Below, piece after piece: positions 1-6,318 of a stretch of 20,111 nucleotides of DNA (position 1 is its first letter; each line of letters starts with the position of its first letter). The position numbers and the translations under genes are program-made. The notes beneath the pieces were generated by a model. It was not told where the DNA came from, searched no databases, and saw nothing but the letters and a program-made list of their open reading frames with translations. Source of the stretch: JANXUC01 sp043749225 (lineage in GTDB: Bacteria; Acidobacteriota; Terriglobia; Terriglobales; Acidobacteriaceae); NCBI GenBank assembly GCA_043749225.1, contig JAYVEP010000271.1, positions 1 through 20,111 on the forward strand. The letters are read 5' to 3'.

Positions 1-186
1 GAAGAAATTAGGTTCCAGAAGGTCCACTAGTTTTGGTCCGAAAAACTAATCGTTTAAATGCCCTACAAACGACGTTTGCGATATTCGGATACATTTTGGA
101 TCACCCGAAAAATCGGCCGAAATCAAAAATTGAATTTCTTCACATGTTCCAGACGGGACGTTCCCCACATTTCCGAACCCTTCGAC

Positions 187-253
187 CGGGCTAAAGCCCT
201 TTTCATTTGATCCATACGCGGTCCTACAAGGGCCGCTCTTTCACGTTGGGTTG
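187..253. repeat. Hairpin repeat family E, copy 1
   Basis: A GGGCT-AA-AGCCC hairpin (188-199) is followed by a stretch that matches 611-681 closely, ending in the shared string CCGCTCTTTCACGTTGGGTT. In this copy the second hairpin (GCGG...CCGC, about 217-236) is imperfect. No coding potential is visible. Positions 1-186 upstream are more AT-rich, and I see no gene, RNA or repeat in them. Confidence 0.6.
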
Positions 254-277
254 AGAGTGTGTCATGACTGAGCAAGA

Positions 278-390
278 GCAGATTCCTCCCCTTCGCCAAG
301 GACGCTCAGGGTTCGGAATGACAATTCTTATAGGAAACTTCTGGGCGCTGGGCTAAGAGCGGCGAGCAGGAATGCTCGCCCTACATGAGC
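278..390. repeat. Composite C+A repeat unit, copy 1
   Basis: This is the first of three near-identical ~112-base units (also 499-610 and 829-941). Each contains, in order, a module with ATTCC...GGAAT arms and the string TTCGGAATGACA, a spacer with CTTCTGGGCGCTGGGCTAAG, and the palindrome GGCGAGCA-GGAA-TGCTCGCC followed by CTACATG. In this copy the palindrome is at 361-380. The unit is non-coding; short ORFs through it are only by-products of the repeat. Confidence 0.8.
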
Positions 391-400
391 GTCCTCCTCG

Positions 401-457
401 GGGGCTGAAGCCCGATTCTGTTTTTGTCTATTGGCACGACTGAAGTCGTGCCCTTCC
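401..457. repeat. Double-hairpin repeat family D, copy 1
   Basis: Two hairpins lie about 20 bases apart. The first is GGGCT-GA-AGCCC (402-413). The second is GGCACGACT-GA-AGTCGTGCC (433-452), a perfect nine-pair stem, followed by CTTCCC. The same two-hairpin layout, with degenerate stems, recurs at 6250-6300 and 12362-12420. Confidence 0.7.
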
Positions 458-498
458 CGTTACGGGTGGTGGTGGGAGTTTTCCTTGAGTACAGGAAA

Positions 499-610
499 GC
501 AGATTCCTCCCCTTCGCAAAGAGCGCTCAGGGTTCGGAATGACAATTCTTGAGGAAACTTCTGGGCGCTGGGCTAAGAGCGGCGAGCAGGAATGCTCGCC
601 CTACATGGGC
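499..610. repeat. Composite C+A repeat unit, copy 2
   Basis: Second copy of the ~112-base unit. The palindrome GGCGAGCAGGAATGCTCGCC is at 581-600. It is almost identical to copies 1 and 3 along its whole length, with scattered substitutions only. Confidence 0.8.
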
Positions 611-681
611 CTGGGCGCTGAAGCGCGTTTCATTGTTGATCCACATGCGGCCATGAATGGCCGCTCTTTCACGTTGGGTTG
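611..681. repeat. Hairpin repeat family E, copy 2
   Basis: This copy contains GCGCT-GA-AGCGC (615-626) and a perfect eight-pair hairpin GCGGCCAT-GA-ATGGCCGC (647-664), then CTCTTTCACGTTGGGTTG. It is the partner of the copy at 187-253. In copy 1 the first stem is GGGCT/AGCCC and here it is GCGCT/AGCGC, so sequence changes but pairing is kept. Confidence 0.65.
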
Positions 682-760
682 GGGGTGTCGTTCGCCCAGG
701 TTATTGTCCTAAGGGGGCGCGAAGGTGGAGCATCTGGCTTGGATTGTTTCTTGGGCAAAC

Positions 761-802
761 CCCCGCCCTGTCGCAAAGGACGCGACAAGGACGGGGCACC
801 CG
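761..802. repeat. Hairpin repeat family B, copy 1
   Basis: CCCCG...CGGGG outer arms enclose GTCGC (770-774) and GCGAC (782-786) around an AAAGGAC loop, followed by GGGGCACCCG. Other copies are at 7381-7420, 7481-7522, 11028-11073 and 12478-12522, and a divergent one is at 973-1010. Confidence 0.75.
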
Positions 803-828
803 CTTCGCATCGAGTGTGCGGCAGGGAA

Positions 829-941
829 AGGGATTCCTCCCCTTCGCAAAGGGCGCTCAGGGTTCGGAATGACAATTGTTGTAAGAAACTTCTGGGCGCT
901 GGGCTAAGAGCGGCGAGCAGGAATGCTCGCCCTACATGGGC
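829..941. repeat. Composite C+A repeat unit, copy 3
   Basis: Third copy of the ~112-base unit. Its palindrome GGCGAGCAGGAATGCTCGCC is at 912-931. It starts immediately after family-B copy 1 with a short gap. Confidence 0.8.
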
Positions 942-972
942 TTGTTGTAAGTCACGGTTCGGATTCCGTACT

Positions 973-1010
973 CCCACGTTAGCAAAGGGCGCGAACGTGG
1001 GGCACCCTGG
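973..1010. repeat. Hairpin repeat family B, divergent copy
   Basis: The perfect eight-pair stem CCCACGTT (973-980) / AACGTGGG (994-1001) encloses a loop with the family core GCAAAGGGCGC, followed by the family tail GGGGCACCC. The stem sequence differs completely from the other B copies while the loop core and tail are kept. Confidence 0.6.
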
Positions 1011-1038
1011 GCTTTGTGTTGTGGCTCGGCCTAAGAGC

Positions 1039-1058
1039 GGCGAGCAGGAATGCTCGCC
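1039..1058. repeat. Palindromic repeat A
   Basis: Exact copy of the 20-base hairpin GGCGAGCAGGAATGCTCGCC (eight-pair stem, GGAA loop), here without the preceding C module but with the usual CTAAGAGC leader. A degenerate relative follows at about 1082-1102. Further copies are at 361, 581, 912, 7439, 7536 (one mismatch) and 11091 (one mismatch). Confidence 0.8.
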
Positions 1059-1113
1059 CAACATGGGCCTGGGGCAACGGCGGCGGACAGGAGTGGCTGC
1101 CCTAGATTAGAGG

Positions 1114-1151
1114 ATCGGGCTTTGCCCGATGCCCAGGCGAGGCGCCTGGGC
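1114..1151. repeat. Two adjacent perfect hairpins
   Basis: ATCGGGC-TTT-GCCCGAT (1114-1130) is followed directly by GCCCAGGC-GAGGC-GCCTGGGC (1131-1151). They lie about 30 bases beyond the stop of the minus-strand gene at 1181-1672 and could end its transcript. Neither is followed by a T tract on the minus strand, so classification as repeat-type hairpins is equally likely. Confidence 0.55.
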
Positions 1152-1180
1152 CTACGTGAGTTCGTCTGCGTTGAGATGGT

Positions 1181-1672
1181 TTACGTGGTTTGGAACAGGT
1201 GCCAGGCTTCGCGGAATTTGCCGTAGAGGCCGGGTTTTGGATTGTTCTTGGGATAGAGCAGGAGGCTGACGCGGCGTTCCAGGTTGGCTACTGGGATGAT
1301 GTACCAGGTTTCTTCGGGGACTACGTAGACGACGAGGAAATCGATTTGATTCTCTTTATAGGGGACGGTGCGTTGGTTGAGGCGGCGGCCGGAGTTGACG
1401 TGGTAGAGGCCCTCGTGGAAATTGCTGGTGGATTTTACCTGGACGCGCCAGAGGCGGGTGCCGGTGTCGAGAATGAAGTCGTAACGGTCGCTGTCGCCGT
1501 GAGGCTTGGAAACTTTGAAGCCGCGCAGGATGGCGGCGAGCTGGAAGAGGAGTTCGGCAAACTCTCCGCGACGCTTGGTTTCGTTGCGGCGGGCGGGGCG
1601 GAGCTTGGCTAGGCGCGGCTTGGGCTGGCTGAGTTTGGGCGAGACGGCTTTGGACGAAGTGGCTTTTGTCAT
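1181..1672 (-). CDS. PDDEXK-nuclease-like protein (PF11645 type)
   Basis: A 163-residue protein resembling the small PD-(D/E)XK endonuclease-like family often described as group-I-intron-endonuclease related. The nuclease core is visible as E38 in RGEFAE, then HGDSDRYDFIL with D66, then RVQVKS with Q78 and K80, matching the D-x(n)-Q-x-K pattern of the family. The first ~35 residues are basic, Lys/Arg/Pro-rich and probably disordered. The start at 1672 is preferred over the in-frame TTG at 1708 because GGGAG sits seven bases upstream. It stands alone, with a hairpin just upstream and repeat-rich DNA downstream. Fold assignment is fairly secure. Actual nuclease activity, substrate and any link to the neighbouring repeats are unknown. 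Confidence 0.8.
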   Translation of the reverse strand: MTKATSSKAVSPKLSQPKPRLAKLRPARRNETKRRGEFAELLFQLAAILRGFKVSKPHGDSDRYDFILDTGTRLWRVQVKSTSNFHEGLYHVNSGRRLNQRTVPYKENQIDFLVVYVVPEETWYIIPVANLERRVSLLLYPKNNPKPGLYGKFREAWHLFQTT

Positions 1673-1690
1673 GGCGCTCCCAATAGAAAA

Positions 1691-1712
1691 GGCGTTGCCC
1701 TGGGGCAACGCC
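1691..1712 (-). terminator. Perfect hairpin with T tract just upstream of the nuclease-like gene
   Basis: GGCGTTGCCC and its exact complement GGGCAACGCC are separated by two bases. Read on the minus strand the stem is followed by TTTTCT and then, within 18 bases, by the ribosome site and ATG of the gene at 1672. It has the form of an intrinsic terminator, yet no gene ends upstream of it on that strand. It could be a leader attenuator or a repeat-type hairpin. Confidence 0.45.
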
Positions 1713-1877
1713 TGGAAAAAATAGCCTATATATCCAGAATAGCAGATTGAGGGGTGAAGTCCGCCAAAATCTTGCGAACTATTTTATGAATGGAATGAGC
1801 AGGTTACGGGAAAAAGGGTGGTTTGGGGGGCTTGACAAGAATTTTTGCGGGGGTGGCGGGGCGTCCCGAAATGGGAA

Positions 1878-1917
1878 AGCCCCGTGTGTCGGCAGGAGAA
1901 GCGACAAGTACGGGGCT
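1878..1917 (-). terminator. Probable terminator of the minus-strand porin/receptor operon
   Basis: AGCCCCGT (1878-1885) pairs exactly with ACGGGGCT (1910-1917), with inner GTCG/CGAC arms. It lies 17 bases beyond the stop of the gene ending at 1934, and on the minus strand it is followed by TTTCCC. The outer arms resemble repeat family B, so a repeat may have been recruited as a terminator. Confidence 0.5.
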
Positions 1918-1933
1918 GTCCGATGGATTTGGG

Positions 1934-2155
1934 CTAGAGTGCGACGAGTTTTTTGGCGAGTTCGGCGGCTTTGCCAGCATCCATAACCAGTGCGCCGGAG
2001 CGCTGAATCCAGGGCGCCAAGTCTTTGAGATGGGCTTGGGTGAGTTGACTGAGTTCGATCTTCAGATGGCCGCACTGCCGGGTTAGGAAGGCGTCGGTCG
2101 CGGGTCCGAGATAGGGCTTGGTGAGGGCAATTACTTTGTCGGCGAGGGTACTCAT
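1934..2155 (-). CDS. Conserved-looking 73-residue protein of unknown function
   Basis: I cannot assign this to a named family. It is a small soluble, mostly helical-looking protein with no signal peptide or membrane segment. Features are an early YLGPATDAFLTRQC stretch with a single Cys, a GHLKIELSQLT segment, a DLAPWI motif and an Ala/Lys-rich C-terminal helix ending in AELAKKLVAL. Its ATG overlaps the TGA of the upstream HAMP receptor gene as ATGA, and AAAGGAG lies ten bases upstream. Translation is therefore likely coupled to the receptor. This arrangement suggests, but does not prove, that it works with the receptor, perhaps as the cytoplasmic partner that the receptor lacks. The terminator-like hairpin at 1878-1917 closes the operon. 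Confidence 0.75.
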   Translation of the reverse strand: MSTLADKVIALTKPYLGPATDAFLTRQCGHLKIELSQLTQAHLKDLAPWIQRSGALVMDAGKAAELAKKLVAL

Positions 2156-3065
2156 GAAGCACTGACTCCTTTCGCGAAGGCGGCATCGGCTTGCGTGGCT
2201 TCGACTTCGGATTGGAAGAAGCGGACGGCGGTCACCATGCGAGAGAAGGAGTCGGCGAGGTCGCCGATTTCATCGTTGGAAAAGCGTTGCACGGAAATTT
2301 GGAGGTTGCCCATGCTGACGTTTTCGGCGACGGTTCGCAGGTGTTGCACGGGAATCAGGATGGCTCTGGAGAGGGAGAAGCTGACGACCAGGGCAACGAA
2401 GAGCGCGACGAGGGAGATTCCGATGACGAGTGGGACGGATTGCTGGCTGATGCGTTCGACGTTATGTTGGGAAGTCTGGCTGGCGTCGCGTCCGGCGAGT
2501 TCGCCATCTTCAGCGCTTTGGCTGAGGTGCAGGGCGGTGGCTTCGTAGGTGACTAGGGAAGCGGCGGATGCTGCGGATGGGGCGATGAGTGTGGCGGACG
2601 AAACTTTAGCGGGAGAGGGGGCGCGGCTGTGACTGCGTCGGTGGCACCGTTATCGGCTTCCTGCACTACGGTTGCGAGTGAAGCCGCGTAGGCTTTCGCG
2701 GCTTCCAGGGTTACTTGAAATTTTGCCTTCCCTTCGGGTGTCGGAGCGAGGTGCACGGCTTTGGCGGCGAGAGTTTCGATCTCGTGAATTTCGAATTGGG
2801 CTTCGCTGAGATCAGTTTCCTGGGTTTCTTTTGCGTCTGGCTGCTGAAATTCGGAAAGGTAGTTTTTTACTTTACGTTGGGCTTCGAGGTTGTGAACCTG
2901 AATCTCCAGAGAGATCGAGTCGAGGCGGTCCCCGACGCGGGCGGTTTCCAAAGCGCTGGTGCGCAGACCTAGTACCGAATGGGTTGCGATGGCGGCCACG
3001 ATGCCCATCAGAACCAGTACGGCGCCGAAGCCTGCATAGAGCTTGTTCTTGATTGTGGGTCTCAT
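2152..3065 (-). pseudogene. HAMP-domain transmembrane receptor without output domain, interrupted by one frameshift
   Basis: The protein is a single gene read in two frames. The N-terminal part (3065 to about 2620) has a short cytoplasmic stub, transmembrane segment 1 (roughly residues 13-33) and a helical periplasmic sensor region like the four-helix-bundle sensors of chemoreceptors. The second part (about 2620 to 2152) has transmembrane segment 2 (SVPLVIGISLVALFVALVVS) followed by a clear HAMP domain with the NDEIGDLADSFSRM signature, and stops ~25 residues after it. Adding one base in the run of five G at 2617-2621 joins the parts into a protein of about 304 residues. No kinase, cyclase or methyl-accepting signalling domain follows. 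AAGGAGG lies close to the ATG at 3065. The frameshift may be an assembly error or a real inactivation. Confidence 0.75.
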
Positions 3066-3113
3066 ATGCCTCCTTATTTTTGTTTTTGTGTCGTGGAAAG
3101 TTGAGCGCCCGGG

Positions 3114-3593
3114 CTAGAGTGGGTATCCGGGTTGACCGACGGCTTTGCCCTCAATGCGGATAACTTTCACCGATCCCGAGAGGGCGGTCACGGAATTGGC
3201 TTCGACGACGGCGAGCCCGCCGGGATTTCCACTGACGGCCCGAACGGCGCTGGCGTCTGAGTCCACGGATTGAATCGCCATGGGTTCGTCGCCGCGAAAT
3301 TCCGCGTTGATGATGTAGCGGTGATAATCGCCGGAGGACTGGCGAACGACCGCCGAGAGAACGCATTCAAAAACTTTGCTGGATTGCTCGCGAGAGACCA
3401 GAACGACGGCCTGCTGATTCCGCCAGGCGCGCACGTCACCCAGGATCAACTTGCGAAGCTGGGCCGTGGAAAGGCTCTCGATCGTATTCGATTTGTTGAC
3501 GATGACAGCCAGGCCGCCGGGCAAGCATTGTCCGTGCAGGCTGCCTGCGAAGAGCAGTGCCACGAGTGCGAGATAGAATCCGTTTCTTGCCAT
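3114..3593 (-). CDS. Short PstS-like periplasmic substrate-binding-domain protein
   Basis: A 159-residue exported protein. Residues 1-21 form a signal peptide (MARNGFYLALVALLFAGSLHG). The mature part has the pattern of phosphate-type periplasmic binding proteins: a lobe opening with LAVIVNKSNTIESLSTAQLRKLILGD, including the TIESLS segment and the AQL-R-LILG-x-x-x-W helix typical of PstS-like domains, and a closing GNPGGLAVVE motif. It is much shorter than PstS (about 300 residues), so it is a single compact domain rather than a full ABC transporter receptor, and no permease or ATPase genes are nearby. A weak AGAGAG lies nine bases upstream of the ATG. It sits between a porin gene and a receptor gene on the same strand, which suggests it delivers a periplasmic ligand to the receptor. 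The ligand cannot be read from sequence. Confidence 0.72.
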   Translation of the reverse strand: MARNGFYLALVALLFAGSLHGQCLPGGLAVIVNKSNTIESLSTAQLRKLILGDVRAWRNQQAVVLVSREQSSKVFECVLSAVVRQSSGDYHRYIINAEFRGDEPMAIQSVDSDASAVRAVSGNPGGLAVVEANSVTALSGSVKVIRIEGKAVGQPGYPL

Positions 3594-3659
3594 GTTGGTC
3601 GACTCTCTTTCGAGGAAACTTGAGAAGCTTGTATCGGACGCTTAAACCTGCAACATGCC

Positions 3660-5060
3660 TCAGTAGGTAAATGCGACTTGAAAGTCCACGCCGTTGGCGG
3701 CTGGAAGGCCGCGCTGGTAGAGACGGTTATATTGAGTTTTCAGCGCTGCGTACTCCGTAAAGTCCATGCGCAGGCCAACGGAAGGGCCGTCGTAGCGGCC
3801 TTTGAAGATGCTGATGGGGTCGTCCGCCGGAATGTTCACATATTGGAACCTGAAGTAGGGGCGGTAGGAGCCGAACTTGCGGGAGACCTGCGCGTACGCC
3901 AGCGGGCTGTTGTAGCTCTTGGGGGCGCCATCCATCTTGTGGTTCATCCAGACGGCTTCATTCATGATTTCCCAGGTGGAATTGTTGTAGACCACATAAG
4001 CGCTGGTCAGGTTCTCGTTCACGTGCGGAATTGCGGGCGGTATCAAGCGGTCATGGTAGTAGGAGCCGCCGATTTGTAAGCCGGAGATGAACTGAGGTTT
4101 GATGAAGGCGGCGAAGTTGACGCTTTTGTGGTTCTTGTCGGAGAGAAAGTTCTGCGCCGGCTTCGCGAGTGGATCCGACGAACGGCCGTTGCCGACTTCA
4201 GCTATCCAATGCAGTTCCATTTTTCCGGTGCGCGGTACCAGGCCGGTGGCGGTAACGCCGATCTGGTGAACGGGAATCACGCCGCCGCTATCTTCAAAGA
4301 AGAACATAAACGGGCGTCCGGTCGCGGTCTGGAACCAGGTGCCGTGGTGGAAGGCCGTGTTGTAGTAGCCGATGGAGGTGTGGTAGCGTCCGCCGCTGAT
4401 CGTAAAGTAGGGGTTGGCCTTAAAGGTGATCTGCAATCTTTCTATGTCCAAGCCCCAGGAATTTGAGGCATCGGTGCCGATGATGATTTCACTCACCGCG
4501 CTGACTCGCTTGGAGAGCCTGGAGGAAAGGAACAGGTCAAATTCGCCGAGCTGGAATGTGTTGTGAGTCTTCTGGCCCGGCGCAACTAAGGGAAAGATCA
4601 AAGAGTTGGCGTTGGAGCCGAGTCCCAGGTTGAAATCGGCGAAGGCTCTGATTTTCAGAACTGGGCCGCCGCCTGGCATCTGCATGCTGTGTTCGTGCGC
4701 TTCGGAGCTGGGAGGAGGAGGAACTGAAGCAGCGATTGCGGCAGTGTTGGCCGCCTCTGCGCTGCCTTGCGCTTCCTGCGCCAGCTTGAGTCTGGCGACT
4801 TCGGCTTCAAGATCTTTGAGCCTGGCATCCTCGGCCTGGAGCCGTTCCAAAAGTTGGGCTAGGACTGCGGCGGAGTCGGGTTTGGGTGCTCGCGGTTCTT
4901 GTGCCGAGGCTGGCAACAACCCGGCCAAGATAATCGCAAGCAGGAAAGCGGAGGCCGTAGGGAACCGCCAAATCTGGCTCAGTTTCGGTCTTTCAGTTTT
5001 TGCGCGTGGATTCGCGCGTGAATTCGTTCGTGCAATTGCGTCGTACGACAACTTTTCCAT
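3660..5060 (-). CDS. Outer-membrane porin-like beta-barrel protein with N-terminal coiled coil
   Basis: A 466-residue predicted outer-membrane protein. After an unusually long charged N-terminus (~30 residues) there is a hydrophobic segment, and signal cleavage is likely after ASA at about residue 53. Residues ~60-95 form a short coiled coil (LEAEVARLK), a feature of several porins that anchor to peptidoglycan. A Pro/Ser/His-rich linker follows, then alternating hydrophobic/aromatic strands to the C-terminal aromatic residue in VAFTY, the usual barrel end signature. The start at 5060 is preferred over the in-frame start at 5159 because GGAGGG lies seven bases upstream. It is first in the operon with the PstS-like protein and receptor. 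Substrate specificity is not readable; a phosphate-selective (OprO/P-like) role would be a guess from the neighbour. Confidence 0.75.
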   Translation of the reverse strand: MEKLSYDAIARTNSRANPRAKTERPKLSQIWRFPTASAFLLAIILAGLLPASAQEPRAPKPDSAAVLAQLLERLQAEDARLKDLEAEVARLKLAQEAQGSAEAANTAAIAASVPPPPSSEAHEHSMQMPGGGPVLKIRAFADFNLGLGSNANSLIFPLVAPGQKTHNTFQLGEFDLFLSSRLSKRVSAVSEIIIGTDASNSWGLDIERLQITFKANPYFTISGGRYHTSIGYYNTAFHHGTWFQTATGRPFMFFFEDSGGVIPVHQIGVTATGLVPRTGKMELHWIAEVGNGRSSDPLAKPAQNFLSDKNHKSVNFAAFIKPQFISGLQIGGSYYHDRLIPPAIPHVNENLTSAYVVYNNSTWEIMNEAVWMNHKMDGAPKSYNSPLAYAQVSRKFGSYRPYFRFQYVNIPADDPISIFKGRYDGPSVGLRMDFTEYAALKTQYNRLYQRGLPAANGVDFQVAFTY

Positions 5061-5299
5061 GCAAATGCCCTCCAGTGGTACTGGCCAACCAGTGTCGAAG
5101 ACACTTAACTCGCACCGGTTGCATGGTTTATTAATCGACAACTCACGCATCCTCTCCACGCACGAAGGGTCGCAGGCGTTTCCGCATTTGCAAGCAAGCT
5201 CAGCTGAAGCGGGTTCAGAGCGGTTAAGAGTAATGGTCGTCCTATACGGTGCAACAGTAAGGCGGTGGTTTTCTTCAGGGCCGCTTTGGTGTTTTTTTC

Positions 5300-5328
5300 T
5301 TGACAGTGGTCAGCTAGCGAGGCAGACT
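5300..5328 (+). promoter_or_regulatory. Weak candidate promoter in the divergent intergenic region
   Basis: The 5061-5389 gap separates the divergent porin operon and the triplicated-domain gene. A consensus TTGACA is at 5300-5305, but 17 bases on only CAGACT is found, a poor -10 match. I see no convincing promoter for the minus-strand operon and no RNA structure in the rest of the gap. Confidence 0.25.
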
Positions 5329-5389
5329 GCTTCTGCCCGTGCTGCGCGATGGGCTTACTTTGATTCCTGCCAGCAACTGGAGGGTTCCA

Positions 5390-5965
5390 ATGCTATTGAC
5401 TTCACGATTGCTGATTTCGGGTTTTGTTCTTGTTGCTGCTTCGTTTGCAGTGGCGCAAACCGTCGAATACAAAGTTGTGGCGACGAGTAAGACGTCGACT
5501 TCACAGAAGGAAATGAACGAGGCCGCGGATGCCGGGTTTCAATTTGGCGGAGTCATGGGAGGCAAGACTGCATTCGGCGGCTCTGAACTAGTCACGGTTA
5601 TGTCTAGCAAACCGGGGGCGGAAAAAGGCCGGTTCGCATACAGGTTGCTGGCTACCAGCAAAACCTCAACCATGCAGAAAGAATTGCAGGAGGCGGGCAG
5701 CGAGGGTTTCGAGTACAAGGGACAAACGGTGTATGAATCGGCATTTGGCGGCAAGGAAGTCGTGACCATCCTTGAACTCGATCACACGGTGAAGAACCGT
5801 CCGAAGTATGAATACCGGCTTTTGGCAACGACGAAGACATCGACCATGCAAAAAGAACTACAGGCGGCGGGAGCGGAGGGTTTTGAATTTGTAGGTGTCA
5901 GCGTAGGAGATACGGCGGGCGGTGGCGCGGAATTGGTCAGCATTCTGCGGCGAGTTGGAAAATGA
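5390..5965 (+). CDS. Secreted protein of three tandem ~48-residue repeats
   Basis: A 191-residue protein with a signal peptide (residues 1-22, AVA cleavage site), then three copies of one domain at roughly 26-72, 82-129 and 140-187. Each copy has the same path: a Y-(K/R)-(V/L)-(V/L)-AT-(S/T)-KTST strand, QKE(M/L) helix with an (A/G)-x-(A/G)-GF turn, then an FGG-like loop and a (E)-LV-(T/S)-(I/V) strand. Copies 2 and 3 are the most alike. The pattern is reminiscent of the DUF4177-type small alpha/beta domain (strand, helix, (E)GWE/GFE), but I cannot confirm that. The start at 5390 is chosen because GGAGGG lies six bases upstream; a longer in-frame start at 5339 lacks this. Monocistronic, divergent from the porin operon. 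Function unknown. Confidence 0.85.
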   Translation: MLLTSRLLISGFVLVAASFAVAQTVEYKVVATSKTSTSQKEMNEAADAGFQFGGVMGGKTAFGGSELVTVMSSKPGAEKGRFAYRLLATSKTSTMQKELQEAGSEGFEYKGQTVYESAFGGKEVVTILELDHTVKNRPKYEYRLLATTKTSTMQKELQAAGAEGFEFVGVSVGDTAGGGAELVSILRRVGK

Positions 5966-6209
5966 TTTGGCGCGTCTGACGCAGGTTGAGCCTTGTGTGG
6001 CGGGCGGGGTGTCAGTTCCAACGGCAAGGCTATGGCCCATTGGACATCAGGAAGGGAACCCGACGGATGGGCCGTGGTTTTCGGCGAGCTGACGCACAAG
6101 TAATCTCGATCTAGTAAGGAATGAAATCCGCAGTATGCGCTTTTGCCGATGACGGCAGGGGAGGCAGCTGCGGATTGTTGTGCGTTGGAATGATGAAGTT
6201 CCGGAGCCT

Positions 6210-6318
6210 GTTTCATAAATGCTTCTTGGCGGAATATTTCATCCTCTCAGGGGCTAAAGCCCAGCGTTTTAGCAGCCTTTGGCGGAAGCCATGCCCTTCC
6301 AAAACGGATTTATGAAAC
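6210..6318. repeat. Repeat element with 10-base terminal inverted repeats (family D core)
   Basis: GTTTCATAAA (6210-6219) and its exact complement TTTATGAAAC (6309-6318) bracket a degenerate family-D double hairpin: GGGCT-AA-AGCCC (6251-6262), TGGC-GGAA-GCCA (6280-6291), then TGCCCTTCC. The right half overlaps the 3' end of the ThuA-like gene. Between 5966 and 6209 I see no gene or other structure. Confidence 0.55.

Noticed and set aside
1..180. Fragment of a gene entering from the left edge
   Set aside because: All three plus frames are closed within about 50 bases, and the minus frames give only very short ORFs.
278..1058. CRISPR array, because of repeated palindromic motifs
   Set aside because: Spacing is irregular, the intervening sequences are other repeats rather than unique spacers of constant size, and no cas genes are present.
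431..1110. Several overlapping ORFs of 60-143 codons on both strands
   Set aside because: They run through hairpin repeats, lack ribosome sites, and repeat the same peptide strings because of the DNA repeats. No family resemblance.
1190..1612. 140-codon plus-strand ORF, acidic and Gly-rich
   Set aside because: Lies antisense to the PDDEXK-like gene and is a codon-bias shadow of it.
4606..5490. 294-codon plus-strand ORF
   Set aside because: Mostly antisense to the porin gene and rich in Ser/Ala/Cys typical of a shadow frame. The real plus-strand gene here starts at 5390 in another frame.
6121..6315. 64-codon plus-strand ORF near the repeat element
   Set aside because: No ribosome site, crosses the repeat, and has no recognisable features.
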